From the NCBI RefSeq assembly GCF_904063065.1, contig NZ_CAJFCL010000011.1, positions 62,001 to 126,000 on the forward strand: a DNA stretch of 64,000 bases, given 5' to 3'. The notes under the pieces are model-generated. The model was not told the DNA's origin and did not search any database. It saw only the letters and a list, made by a program, of their open reading frames with translations. Below are positions 16,795-25,733 of the stretch, piece by piece. Numbering within the stretch: position 1 is the stretch's first letter; each line of letters opens with the position of its first letter. This DNA comes from Pseudomonas paraversuta (GTDB lineage Bacteria; Pseudomonadota; Gammaproteobacteria; Pseudomonadales; Pseudomonadaceae). The position numbers were made by a program, and so were the translations under genes.

Positions 16795-18678
16795 ATGAAA
16801 CACCTTCGTTTGGCTTTAATCCTCGGCATCATCCCCGCCAGCCCTTTGCTCGCCGACACGCTCGAACGGGAAGACGCACTCAAACTCCCGCAAACACTGA
16901 TCACCGGCAACCGCCAGGTCGAAGCGCGCTCTGACAGCAGCAGCGCCAACACGGTGTTCACCCGTGCCGACATCGATCGCTTGCAACCCACCAGCCTCAC
17001 CGACCTGCTGGGCCGGGTGCCCGGCGTGCAGGTGGCACGTAGCGGTGGCCGTGGCGGCTTGCCCGGGATTTACATCCGCGGCACCAAAGCGGCACAAAGC
17101 CTGGTGCTGGTCGACGGTCAGCGCATGGCCAATGCCACCTCGGCCGACAGCAACCTGCAGTACCTGAATATCGATCAGGTCGAGCGTGTTGAAGTGCTGC
17201 GCGGCTCACGGTCGGTGATCTACGGCAGTGACGCGATTGGCGGGGTGATCCAGATTTTCACTCGCCGCGGCGCAGACCAGGCCCCTCAGCTGCGGCTACA
17301 CAGTTCAGTGGGCAGCTATGGCAGCTCCGACAACAGCCTGGGCGTGTCCGGCGGCGATGCCCAGACCCGCTACAACCTCAGCGGCAGCCTGGAAGAGACG
17401 GCCGGGATCAATCGCACGCACCAGTCCTTCCCCAGCGACAACGATCACGATGCCTATCGCAACAAGTCCCTGAGCCTGAATCTGAGCCACTTCCTGAGGG
17501 ATGATCTGGAAGTCGGCCTGACGGCGATGAAGAACATGGGCAAGACCGAGCTCGATAATTCCTTTGGCCGCTGGGACCCGGACAGCATGACGGTCAGTGG
17601 TCAGCAGCTCTACAGCGACTTCGATATCAGCAGTGTGGGCAGTTTTATCGACGCCCAACTGAGCGAGCGCTGGAACTCGCGCCTGGAGCTGGGCCACAGC
17701 GAAAATCGCGAAAAAACCCGCGACAAGCTCAGCACAGACAACTACAGCTTCAACACCTATCGCGACTCATTGAACTGGCAAAACAACCTGACGCTGAACG
17801 GGCAAAACAGCTTGATACTCGGTGCCGATGCCTATGAAGATCGCGTGCGCAGCAGCACGGTGTTTGACCAGGACAGCCGCTGGAATCGCGCCGTATTTAT
17901 TCAGCACCGCTTCAATGGCGATTATTTCTCTACCGAACTGGGTCTGCGTCACGACGACAACCAGCAGTTCGGCAGCAATAACACCTGGAGCGCCAGCCTG
18001 ACGGTACCGCTCAACCCGGACAACGATGTGCTGCTGTCTTACAGCGAAGGGTTCCGGGCGCCGACGTTTAACGATTTGTACTACCCGCAGTACGGCAACC
18101 CGGCCCTGAAGCCCGAACACTCCAAAAGCTACGAGGTGCAGTGGCGCAGCCAGTTGAGCGAGAGCAGCCGCCTGGAAACCTCGCTGTATCGCACCGACAT
18201 TCGTGATGCGATTGTGGCCGATGCCGATTTCATTCAGCAGAACATTGGCGCCGCCCGGATCATCGGTTTTGAAAGTGCCTTGCAGCAAGAATGGTTCGGC
18301 TGGCAGAGCAGTCTCGGGGTCGCCATTACCGATCCCCGTGATCGCGACACCGGCCATACGTTGAGCCGCCGTGCCCGCCGCACCCTGAACCTTGATCTGG
18401 ATCGCCAGTTCGACCGGGTAGGTGTCGGCGCCAGCTGGCAGGCGGTGAGCAGCAGCTTTAATGACGACGGCAATACGCAGCCGATTGCCGGCTATGGACT
18501 GCTGGGGGTGCGTGGCAACTGGCAAGCCAGCGCTGAGGTGAGGCTTGATTTAAAAGTCGACAACCTGCTGGACAAGAGCTTCACCCGCGCGCTCTACAGC
18601 TATGACGGCAGTTACTACGGCTACCGTGAAGAAAGCCGCAGCGTGCAACTGGCCGTGACCTGGACCCCGACGCTCTAA
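16795..18678 (+). CDS. TonB-dependent outer-membrane receptor, BtuB-like
   Basis: A 627-aa outer-membrane transporter. A signal peptide (about 1-20, ending near LLAD) is followed by a TonB-box-like KLPQTLITG, a plug domain with DLLGRVPGVQVARSGGRGG, SLVLVDGQRM and VEVLRGSRSVIYGSDAIGGVI, then a beta-barrel ending in a C-terminal aromatic/Leu strand. The size and plug match the vitamin B12 receptor BtuB (about 600-630 aa). The nearby convergent BtuF-like gene supports a cobalamin substrate, which EutBC needs as cofactor. No cobalamin riboswitch is visible upstream, so substrate is inference. The symbol is left empty for that reason. Confidence 0.85.
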   Translation: MKHLRLALILGIIPASPLLADTLEREDALKLPQTLITGNRQVEARSDSSSANTVFTRADIDRLQPTSLTDLLGRVPGVQVARSGGRGGLPGIYIRGTKAAQSLVLVDGQRMANATSADSNLQYLNIDQVERVEVLRGSRSVIYGSDAIGGVIQIFTRRGADQAPQLRLHSSVGSYGSSDNSLGVSGGDAQTRYNLSGSLEETAGINRTHQSFPSDNDHDAYRNKSLSLNLSHFLRDDLEVGLTAMKNMGKTELDNSFGRWDPDSMTVSGQQLYSDFDISSVGSFIDAQLSERWNSRLELGHSENREKTRDKLSTDNYSFNTYRDSLNWQNNLTLNGQNSLILGADAYEDRVRSSTVFDQDSRWNRAVFIQHRFNGDYFSTELGLRHDDNQQFGSNNTWSASLTVPLNPDNDVLLSYSEGFRAPTFNDLYYPQYGNPALKPEHSKSYEVQWRSQLSESSRLETSLYRTDIRDAIVADADFIQQNIGAARIIGFESALQQEWFGWQSSLGVAITDPRDRDTGHTLSRRARRTLNLDLDRQFDRVGVGASWQAVSSSFNDDGNTQPIAGYGLLGVRGNWQASAEVRLDLKVDNLLDKSFTRALYSYDGSYYGYREESRSVQLAVTWTPTL

Positions 18679-18702
18679 AAACCCGATATCCCCCGTACCC
18701 CC

Positions 18703-18767
18703 TGTAGGAGCGAGCTTGCTCGCGAGCTTTTAATACGCAGAGCTCGCGAGCAAGCTCGCTCCTACAG
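18703..18767. repeat. REP pair in a convergent spacer
   Basis: TGTAGGAGCGAGCTTGCTCGCGAGC and its inverse ending CTCGCTCCTACA form a long stem between the 3' ends of the TonB receptor and the BtuF-like gene. It could terminate or block readthrough from both sides. Confidence 0.88.
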
Positions 18768-18775
18768 GGTGAGAG

Positions 18776-19567
18776 TCAGTCAGCCAGTTGCTCGCAAAGT
18801 CGGGCCGTTGCTTCAAGCATCTGCGCACTCGGGCGCTCAAGGCCTTTGTCGGTCAATAACAGCAAACGTCCGTGCTTGACCGCATCAATCTGCGGCCAGG
18901 CTTTCCAGGCATCCAGCTGCGCCTGGCTGCTGGCGATGATCACTTGCGGATTGCGCTGCAATACCGACTCCACGCTGACCTGCGGCGCAGGCAGTTTGAG
19001 GTCGGCAAATACATTGCTCGCCCCGCACACCGCCAATGCGTCACTGATGATCTGCGTACCGCCAACGGTGTACAGCGGCTGATCCCACACCTGGTAAAAC
19101 ACCCGCAGCGGTATGTCGCGCCGATATTGCCCACGCAGCCCGGCCAGACGCTGACGCAGTTGCGCGGCCAGTTCACGGCCACGCTCAGGGCGGTTCAGCG
19201 CCACGGCCAGGGCTTCAACCTGATCGGCCAGTTGCTCGAGACTCGCAGGCTCGGCGGTGTAAGTCGGGATGTCGAGATGGCGCAGCTGTTCGCGCTGGGC
19301 AGCGGCAACGCTACCCGGCCAGAGCAAAAGTAAATCGGGTTGCAGGCTGATCAGGCGCTCCATGTCCAGCTGGCCGTAACGGCCCACGGAAGGCACGCTG
19401 CGCAGCTGCGGCAAAGGCTCTCCCGCCTCCAGGCGACCCACCAGCAGATCAGCGGCGCCCAGTTCGACAACCATCTCTGACAAGGAGGGTGACAGGCTGA
19501 TCACCCGTGTAGCCGCCCCGGCCGGGGTGCCGATGGCCAGCAGCAGAACCGCCAGCCAGGCGCGCAT
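18776..19567 (-). CDS. periplasmic cobalamin-binding protein, BtuF-like
   Basis: A 263-aa cluster A-II solute-binding protein with a signal peptide (MRAWLAVLLLAIGTPAGA). The mature part opens with RVISLSPSLSEMVVELGA, the two-lobe pattern of BtuF/FhuD proteins, followed by a long linker helix. No BtuC permease or BtuD ATPase gene is in this window. Its start overlaps the stop of the upstream membrane protein (TGATG), so it is coupled to ribA. It probably binds B12 delivered by the convergent receptor gene; haem or siderophore binding cannot be excluded. Confidence 0.82.
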   Translation of the reverse strand: MRAWLAVLLLAIGTPAGAATRVISLSPSLSEMVVELGAADLLVGRLEAGEPLPQLRSVPSVGRYGQLDMERLISLQPDLLLLWPGSVAAAQREQLRHLDIPTYTAEPASLEQLADQVEALAVALNRPERGRELAAQLRQRLAGLRGQYRRDIPLRVFYQVWDQPLYTVGGTQIISDALAVCGASNVFADLKLPAPQVSVESVLQRNPQVIIASSQAQLDAWKAWPQIDAVKHGRLLLLTDKGLERPSAQMLEATARLCEQLAD

Positions 19568-19986
19568 CAGCCGATCTGGCGCGGGATGCGATAGAGGTAA
19601 AACAGTACCAGCGTCGACACTGAAAGCAGCAGCAACGGCACGCCTTCAAGCCCGACAAACACCGCCAGTGCAGCGATCCACACCGGCAGGCCGGCAGCCA
19701 GCAAGGCGCGGTAGCGGGCACGGGCAAGCTCGGCCCAGGCAGCGGGCTCCTGGGGCGTATCAAGGGCTTTTTGCAATGCGATCAGCCCATGTTTGTACGG
19801 CCCGAAAAAGCGCAACGTGACAAACATCGACGCAACACCGGCAATGAAGAACGGCATCGTCAGCCCGGGCAACAAGGGCTCGGACTTGCCGAACAACCAA
19901 TTGGCCAATACCAGCGGTAGCAGGGTCAGCACCAATTGCTGCCACCAGCTGAAGCTCATGCGGCGACGGATCTGACCACGGGTCAC
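19567..19986 (-). CDS. small conserved membrane protein, function unknown
   Basis: A 139-aa protein with about four hydrophobic segments (near residues 15-33, 42-62, 93-112 and 115-131) separated by a basic/acidic loop. I do not recognise a functional family; in pseudomonads it sits between ribA and the BtuF-like gene. The GTG start at 19986 overlaps the ribA stop (GTGA); an ATG at 19959 would give 130 aa. The arrangement suggests one transcript ribA - this gene - btuF-like. It may work with the transporter or simply share its promoter. Confidence 0.7.
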   Translation of the reverse strand: MTRGQIRRRMSFSWWQQLVLTLLPLVLANWLFGKSEPLLPGLTMPFFIAGVASMFVTLRFFGPYKHGLIALQKALDTPQEPAAWAELARARYRALLAAGLPVWIAALAVFVGLEGVPLLLLSVSTLVLFYLYRIPRQIG

Positions 19987-20600
19987 GCCGGGTCGGCCTC
20001 GCTTTGATGCTGGTTGCCCATCATGTGCCCGAGCTTGTTGGCTTTGGTCGCCAGGTACAGCTTGTTGTGCGGGTTATGCCCGGTGTGCAGAGGCACCCGT
20101 TCGGCCACGTTGATGCCCATGTCGGTCAAGGCTTTGACCTTGCGCGGGTTGTTGGTCATCAGACGCAACGACTTCACACCCATGTGCTCCAGCATCGGCA
20201 GGCAGATCCCGTAGTCACGCTGATCGGCGGCAAATCCCAGACGCTCATTGGCCTCAACCGTGTCGGCGCCGCCATCCTGCAGTTCGTAAGCACGAACCTT
20301 GTTCAGCAAGCCAATGCCCCGGCCTTCCTGACGCAAGTACAGCAACACGCCACGGCCTTCGCGGGCGATGGCCTGCATGGCGGCTTCGAGCTGCGAACCG
20401 CAGTCACAGCGCTGGCTGAACAAGGCATCGCCGGTCAGGCATTCAGAGTGCACCCGGCCTAGTACCGGAGCGCCGTCCGCCACGTCGCCCAAACTGAGCA
20501 CAACGTGTTCACGACCCGTGGCTTTCTCGAGAAAGCCATGCATGGTGAATTCGGCAAAGGGGGTGGGAAGCTTGCAAGCGGCAACGAAAACGACGGGCAC
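19983..20600 (-). CDS. ribA: GTP cyclohydrolase II
   Basis: A 205-aa zinc enzyme that opens GTP to 2,5-diamino-6-ribosylamino-pyrimidinone phosphate, the first committed step of riboflavin synthesis. The zinc motif is complete: SEC-X10-CDC in RVHSECLTGDALFSQRCDC, followed by YLRQEGRGIGL with catalytic residues. The GTG at 20600 is chosen because AGGAG lies 6 bases upstream and the length then matches the family; an ATG further up adds 16 unconserved residues. It is separated from thiL by 139 bp and probably has its own promoter (possible -10 TACAAT near 20650). Confidence 0.96.
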   Translation of the reverse strand: MPVVFVAACKLPTPFAEFTMHGFLEKATGREHVVLSLGDVADGAPVLGRVHSECLTGDALFSQRCDCGSQLEAAMQAIAREGRGVLLYLRQEGRGIGLLNKVRAYELQDGGADTVEANERLGFAADQRDYGICLPMLEHMGVKSLRLMTNNPRKVKALTDMGINVAERVPLHTGHNPHNKLYLATKANKLGHMMGNQHQSEADPA

Positions 20601-20739
20601 CGTGTGCTCCTGATCAGTTTGAGTACTGGAAATTCGCAGAGGCGGCATTGTAACAGGACGTTCCTATAGACGCTTAGGCTGAATTATCGGAGATAAAGAT
20701 CTAAAAGTTTGATCGCTCTTGCAGCAGCTGGCCACGTAG

Positions 20740-21702
20740 TTATTCACCGCGAAAATGCTGATAACCGCGTATGCCCGGGGTGATGTCCCGGCCATCGACG
20801 TCCAGCAAACCGACGCCCTGCCCTTCGACCACTCGGCCAATCACATGAATCGGCCAGCCATCTGCCAGCAGGGTCGGCAACTCAACGGCCGGCAAAGTGA
20901 ACGCCAGCACGTAATCGTCACCCCCACTCAACGCCGCTTGCTGCGCAGCGGCGTCACCCAGAAATTCCTGCAAGGCGAGGGAAACCGGCACGCGGTCGTT
21001 TTCGATCAGCAAGCCGACTTTAGACGCCAGGGCAATATGCCCGCAGTCGGCCAGCAGGCCATCGGAAATATCCAGCGCCGAGCTGGCCTTGCCGCGCAGT
21101 GCCTGGCCCAGCGCCAATTGCGGTTGCGGCGACCAGTAGTGCGCCAGCAACGGCTCGGCGATGGCGGGTGTGGCGCTACGCTGGCCGAGCACCAGAGGCA
21201 AGGCGCCAGCGGCATTGCCCAGCTCGCCGCCAACACACAGCAGGTCGCCGGGCCGGGCTGCACTGCGGGTCAATGCCTGGCCCCGAGGTACGCGGCCAAA
21301 AACCGTCAGCGTCAGGCATAGCGGCCCGCGCGTGGTGTCGCCACCAATCAGGCGCAAACCACAGCCTTGAGCCATCAGGTTCAAACCGCGGGCGAACGCT
21401 TGCAACCAGTCGGCTTCAACCGCAGGCAAGGTCAGGGCAAGGGTAAACGCGAGGGGAGTTGCGCCCATGGCCGCCAGATCGCTGGCCGCCACTGCCAGCG
21501 AACGCTGACCGAGCAAGAAAGGGTCGCATGGATCTGCGAAGTGCACCCCGGCTACCAGGGTGTCGGTGGAAATCGCCAGTTGTTCCCCGAAAGGAACATC
21601 CAGCAGGGCGCAGTCGTCGCCGATGCCCAGAGCAACACCTTCGCCGCCTTGCGCACAAGGCGCGGCAGCGAAGAAGTTACGGATCAGCTCGAACTCGCCC
21701 AT
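20740..21702 (-). CDS. thiL: thiamine-monophosphate kinase
   Basis: A 320-aa kinase that makes thiamine diphosphate from thiamine monophosphate. The N-terminal GIGDDCALLD motif binds magnesium-nucleotide, DTLVAGVHF follows, and LRLIGGDTTRG and SALDISDGLLADCGH are family marks. It is 15 bp downstream of nusB on the same strand, continuing the riboflavin-nusB operon. In most pseudomonads pgpA comes next; here it does not. Confidence 0.96.
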   Translation of the reverse strand: MGEFELIRNFFAAAPCAQGGEGVALGIGDDCALLDVPFGEQLAISTDTLVAGVHFADPCDPFLLGQRSLAVAASDLAAMGATPLAFTLALTLPAVEADWLQAFARGLNLMAQGCGLRLIGGDTTRGPLCLTLTVFGRVPRGQALTRSAARPGDLLCVGGELGNAAGALPLVLGQRSATPAIAEPLLAHYWSPQPQLALGQALRGKASSALDISDGLLADCGHIALASKVGLLIENDRVPVSLALQEFLGDAAAQQAALSGGDDYVLAFTLPAVELPTLLADGWPIHVIGRVVEGQGVGLLDVDGRDITPGIRGYQHFRGE

Positions 21703-21717
21703 GGCCGACAGCGCTGA

Positions 21718-22218
21718 TCAGCGCTTGTAAGCCTTTACTTCAGCTTCACGCAGGCGTGGCGCCAGTTTGTCGAGCACACCGTTGACGAACTTGTGGCCGT
21801 CGGTAGAACCAAACACTTTCGCCAGCTCGATGCCTTCGTTGATCACAACGCGGTAAGGCACGTCGACACGCTTGATCAGCTCCCAGGTGGACAGGCGCAG
21901 AACGCACAGTTCAACCGGGTCGAGCTCTTCGATGGTGATGTCCAGGCATGGTGCCAGGGCAGTATCGATTTCAGCCTTGATTGCAGGTACGCCGTGCAAA
22001 ATTTCACGGAAGTACGCGGCATCAACGTCGGTGAAGTCGTTATCGACCCGAAACTGGGCTTCGATTTCGTTCAGGGACTGCTTGGCCATGTGCAATTGAT
22101 ACAAGGCCTGAGTCGCGAGTTGACGCGCTTCACGGCGCTTGGCGCTCTTGGATGGTTTGCCGGCGTCCGCAGGTTTAGGATCGCGCGGGTTAAAACGATC
22201 GCTTTCGTCGGAAATCAC
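21718..22218 (-). CDS. nusB: transcription antitermination factor NusB
   Basis: A 166-aa RNA-binding protein that joins NusE (S10) on boxA RNA for rRNA antitermination. It has a hydrophilic N-terminal extension (about 25 residues) before KRREARQLATQALYQ, and the late segment VPYRVVINEGIELAKVFGS with KFVNGVLDKLA is the NusB signature. The GTG start overlaps the ribH stop (GTGA). Confidence 0.96.
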   Translation of the reverse strand: MISDESDRFNPRDPKPADAGKPSKSAKRREARQLATQALYQLHMAKQSLNEIEAQFRVDNDFTDVDAAYFREILHGVPAIKAEIDTALAPCLDITIEELDPVELCVLRLSTWELIKRVDVPYRVVINEGIELAKVFGSTDGHKFVNGVLDKLAPRLREAEVKAYKR

Positions 22219-22691
22219 TTGGCCTCCAACTGTGCCAACAGGCTGACCATTTCAAGGGCGGACAAGGCAGCTTCAGCGCCTTTGTTGCCGGCTTTGGTGC
22301 CGGAGCGCTCAATGGCCTGCTCGATCGAATCGACCGTCAACACACCGAATGCAACCGGTACGCCGAACTGCATGGACACCTGGGACAAGCCCTTGGTGCA
22401 TTCGCCGGCAACGTATTCAAAGTGCGGAGTACCGCCACGAATCACGGCGCCCAGGGCGATGATGGCGGCGAATTCGTTGCGCTGGGCAACCTTTTGCGCA
22501 ACCAGTGGAATTTCGAACGCACCCGGAGCACGGATGATGGTGATGTCGCTTTCGTTCACACCGTGGCGAACCAGGGCATCAACGGCACCACTCACCAGGC
22601 TTTCGACGACGAAGCTGTTGAAGCGGCCAACTACCAGAGCGTAGCGACCTTTGGGGGCGATGAAGGTACCTTCGATGGTCTTCAGGGTCAT
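22215..22691 (-). CDS. ribH: 6,7-dimethyl-8-ribityllumazine synthase
   Basis: A 158-aa enzyme that condenses the pyrimidine product and dihydroxybutanone phosphate to lumazine. It shows RFNSFVVESL near residue 23, PGAFEIPL, GAVIRGGTPHFEYV with the catalytic His, and a C-terminal AGNKGAEAA. The length matches the icosahedral/decameric enzyme. It is third among the riboflavin genes and overlaps nusB. Confidence 0.97.
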   Translation of the reverse strand: MTLKTIEGTFIAPKGRYALVVGRFNSFVVESLVSGAVDALVRHGVNESDITIIRAPGAFEIPLVAQKVAQRNEFAAIIALGAVIRGGTPHFEYVAGECTKGLSQVSMQFGVPVAFGVLTVDSIEQAIERSGTKAGNKGAEAALSALEMVSLLAQLEAK

Positions 22692-22782
22692 TCGGTATGT
22701 CTCGTATTAAAGAGCCAGAACGCACTCGCGTGCGTTCTTTAAGGATATTGGGCCACGAATTCGGACAGGACACGACCGGTCT

Positions 22783-23874
22783 TTATTCGGAGGGCACGTA
22801 TTCTACAACTTCCAGATCGAAACCGGATATGGCATTGAACTTCATTGGTGAACTCATCAAGCGCATTTTGCGCACGCCGAGGTCACGCAGGATCTGCGAA
22901 CCGGCACCCACGATGCTGTAAGTGGTCGGTTTTTTCACCGGCACCTGGTCAGCAGTTTCGCGAATATGGGCCAGCAATACGTCACCATCCAGCGGATGGC
23001 CCAGCAACAGCACTACACCACTGCCGGCCGCTGACACCGCGCTCATGGCGGCGCGCAGGCTCCAGCGCCCCGGTTGCCTGACCATCAGCAGATCACGCAG
23101 CGGGTCCATGTTATGCACACGCACCAGGGTCGGCTCTTCAGCGCAGATCTTGCCCAGGGTCAGTGCCATGTGCACATCGCCTTCGACTGAATCACGATAG
23201 GTCACCAGGTTGAATTGGCCCAGCTCGCTGTCCAGTGGCTGTTCGGCAATCCGCTGAACGGTACGTTCATGGATCATGCGGTAGTGGATCAGGTCGGCAA
23301 TTGTGCCGATCTTGATGCCGTGTTCAGCAGCGAAGGTTTCTAGTTCCGGACGGCGGGCCATGGTCCCGTCGTCGTTCATCACCTCACAGATAACACCGCT
23401 TGGCTCGAACCCGGCCATACGTGCCAGATCGCAGGCAGCTTCGGTGTGACCGGCGCGGGCCAGAGTACCGCCCGCCTGTGCCATCAACGGGAAAATATGC
23501 CCCGGGCTCACGATGTCTTCTGCTTTCGCGTCCCTGGCCGCAGCCGCTTGCACGGTGCGCGCACGGTCCGCTGCCGAGATGCCGGTGGTCACACCGGTAG
23601 CCGCTTCGATCGAGACAGTGAACTTGGTGCCAAAGCCGGAACCGTTGCGCGGCGCCATCAATGGCAGTTGCAGCAGCTCGCAACGCTCGCGGCTCATGGG
23701 CATGCAAATCAAGCCACGGGCAAAGCGCGCCATGAAGTTGATGTGCTCGGCCTGGCAGCACTCGGCAGCCATGATCAGGTCGCCTTCGTTCTCGCGGTCT
23801 TCGTCATCCATCAGGATGACCATCTTGCCTTGGCGGATGTCTTCAACCAGTTCTTCGATGCTGTTGAGCGCCAC
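22783..23874 (-). CDS. ribBA: 3,4-dihydroxy-2-butanone-4-phosphate synthase with degenerate cyclohydrolase II domain
   Basis: A 363-aa two-domain protein. Residues 1-200 are an intact RibB domain that makes dihydroxybutanone phosphate from ribulose-5-phosphate: DDEDRENEGDL near residue 24, FMARFARGLICMP, and GHTEAACDLARMAG. The C-terminal RibA-like domain lacks the zinc motif: where RibA has SEC-X10-CDC this protein has RVHNMDPLRDLLMVRQPG with no Cys. So cyclohydrolase activity is probably lost and supplied by the ribA at 19983. The GTG at 23874 is preferred for its GGGGG 6 bases upstream and for the standard N-terminus ALNSIEELVEDIRQGK. Confidence 0.93.
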   Translation of the reverse strand: MALNSIEELVEDIRQGKMVILMDDEDRENEGDLIMAAECCQAEHINFMARFARGLICMPMSRERCELLQLPLMAPRNGSGFGTKFTVSIEAATGVTTGISAADRARTVQAAAARDAKAEDIVSPGHIFPLMAQAGGTLARAGHTEAACDLARMAGFEPSGVICEVMNDDGTMARRPELETFAAEHGIKIGTIADLIHYRMIHERTVQRIAEQPLDSELGQFNLVTYRDSVEGDVHMALTLGKICAEEPTLVRVHNMDPLRDLLMVRQPGRWSLRAAMSAVSAAGSGVVLLLGHPLDGDVLLAHIRETADQVPVKKPTTYSIVGAGSQILRDLGVRKMRLMSSPMKFNAISGFDLEVVEYVPSE

Positions 23875-23890
23875 GCGGCACCCCCTTAAT

Positions 23891-24553
23891 TCAGGATTTG
23901 AGGTAGCCGTTGGCGGCCAGAAAACTTTCACTGATGCCGCCCGAAGTCGGCTCGGCGGCTTTATCGCCCAGCAGCAGACGCTCAAGGTAACGCGCCAGCA
24001 GGTCCACTTCGAGGTTCACCCGGCGACCCGGACGATAGTCGTCCATGATGGTTTCGCTCAGGGTGTGGGGAATAATGGTCAGCGAGAACTCGGCGCCATT
24101 GACCGCGTTCACGGTCAGGCTGGTGCCGTCGACGGTGATCGAGCCTTTATGGGCGATGTACTTGGCCAGCTCTTTGGGAGCGCGGATGCGGAACTCGATA
24201 GCCCGGGCGTTCTCTTCCCGCGAGATCACTTCACCCACACCGTCAACGTGCCCGCTCACCAGGTGACCACCCAGACGCGTGGTCGGGGTCAGGGCCTTTT
24301 CCAGGTTGACCCGGCTGCCGCTTTTCAAATCGTTGAACGCGGTGCAGTCGAGGGTCTCGCGGCTGACGTCAGCCATAAAACCGTTGCCCGGCAGTTCCAC
24401 GGCAGTCAGGCACACGCCATTGATTGCAATACTGTCGCCGAGTTTGACGTCGCTCAGGTCGAGCTTGCCGGTGTCTACATAAACCCGCACATCGCCGCCT
24501 TTGGGGGTCAGTGCACGGATACTGCCGATGGATTCAATGATGCCGGTAAACAT
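23891..24553 (-). CDS. ribE: riboflavin synthase, alpha chain
   Basis: A 220-aa enzyme that dismutates two lumazine molecules to riboflavin. It has the two repeated lumazine-binding halves, each opening with a MFTGIIE-like or GHLVSGHVDGVG segment; NGVCLTAVE and DGTSLTVNAV are the equivalent positions of each half. The ATG at 24553 follows AAGGGG at 6 bases. It lies 46 bp after ribD and 16 bp before ribBA. Confidence 0.96.
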   Translation of the reverse strand: MFTGIIESIGSIRALTPKGGDVRVYVDTGKLDLSDVKLGDSIAINGVCLTAVELPGNGFMADVSRETLDCTAFNDLKSGSRVNLEKALTPTTRLGGHLVSGHVDGVGEVISREENARAIEFRIRAPKELAKYIAHKGSITVDGTSLTVNAVNGAEFSLTIIPHTLSETIMDDYRPGRRVNLEVDLLARYLERLLLGDKAAEPTSGGISESFLAANGYLKS

Positions 24554-24599
24554 GGCGTTCCCCTTGAGAACAGAACCTGCGTAGAACGGAGGCTGAGAA

Positions 24600-25733
24600 T
24601 TATACGCTCGCGGATGGCACAGGTATGGCGGTGACTCGCCAGTCATCACCCACCGCGCGCATTTCAATGATTTTGAGCAAAGGCGCTTCGCTCATATGGG
24701 TCAACGGCAGCTCAAGCAATGGCCGGGCAGTGGAGCCGAGGAACTTGGCGGCGATGAAAATCTGGTATTCATCCACCAGCCCCTGTTCGGCAAAAGCCCC
24801 GGCCAGACGCGGCCCGGCCTCCACCAACACTTCGTTCACCCCGCGTGCGGCCAGTGCAACCAGCAACTTGCGTAAATCGACCTGGCCGTTGGCACCGTGG
24901 ATCACCAGGCATTCCGGCCCCGTGCGGTATTGCTCGGCGGGAGGTACGCAGGTGGCAACCAGCGCCGGACCTGCCTTGAAAAACGGCGCATCCAGCGGCA
25001 CCCGCAAACGCCCGTCAATCAATACCCGCAGCGGAGGACGGCTCAATGCCAGCGCCGTGAGCTCGGGGCTCAGGCCCAGCTCCGGACCGCGCACGGTCAG
25101 GCGCGCGCCATCGGCCAGAACCGTGTCGGCACCGGTCAGCACCACACTGGCCTGCGCCCGCAGCCGCTGCACCGCAGAGCGTGCCGCAGGGCCGGTGATC
25201 CATTGGCTTTCGCCATTGGCCATGGCCGTGCGGCCATCAAGACTCATCGCCAGCTTGACCCGCACAAACGGCAGGCCGTGCTCCATACGTTTGAGGAAGC
25301 CCGGGTTCAGCGCCCGCGCTTCACTTTCGAGCACGCCGCTGCACACTTCAATCCCGGCGTCAGCCAGACGCTTGAGGCCGCGGCCGGCAACTTCCGGGTT
25401 GGGGTCCTGCATGGCCGCCACCACCCGCGCCACGCCGGCATGGCGCAAGCCGTCGGCACAGGGCGGAGTGTGGCCATGGTGGCTGCACGGTTCCAGCGTG
25501 ACGTAAGCCGTGGCGCCACGGGCCAGCTCGCCCGCCGCACGCAAGGCGTGGACTTCGGCGTGGGGTTCACCCGTGCGCACGTGCCAGCCTTCGCCGACAA
25601 TCTGTCCGTCACGCACTATCACGCAACCGACTCGCGGGTTGGGATGGGTCGTATACAGGCCGTTGCGCGCCAGTTCGATGGCACGCGCCATGTAATGGGC
25701 GTCTAAAATTGATTGTTGCGTAGTCACAGTCAT
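24600..25733 (-). CDS. ribD: bifunctional deaminase/reductase RibD
   Basis: A 377-aa enzyme for steps two and three of riboflavin synthesis. The N-terminal deaminase domain has the zinc site HAEVHAL (about 52-58) and PCSHHGHTPPC (about 82-92). The C-terminal NADPH-dependent reductase begins near residue 150 with VRVKLAMSLDGRTA and contains ESQWITG and VLVEAGPRLAG. Its ATG overlaps the nrdR stop. Confidence 0.96.
   Translation of the reverse strand: MTVTTQQSILDAHYMARAIELARNGLYTTHPNPRVGCVIVRDGQIVGEGWHVRTGEPHAEVHALRAAGELARGATAYVTLEPCSHHGHTPPCADGLRHAGVARVVAAMQDPNPEVAGRGLKRLADAGIEVCSGVLESEARALNPGFLKRMEHGLPFVRVKLAMSLDGRTAMANGESQWITGPAARSAVQRLRAQASVVLTGADTVLADGARLTVRGPELGLSPELTALALSRPPLRVLIDGRLRVPLDAPFFKAGPALVATCVPPAEQYRTGPECLVIHGANGQVDLRKLLVALAARGVNEVLVEAGPRLAGAFAEQGLVDEYQIFIAAKFLGSTARPLLELPLTHMSEAPLLKIIEMRAVGDDWRVTAIPVPSASV

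Noticed and set aside
23875..24599. FMN riboswitch before ribBA, ribE or ribD
   Set aside because: The intergenic gaps are 16-46 bp, too short for an RFN element, and no matching motif was seen.
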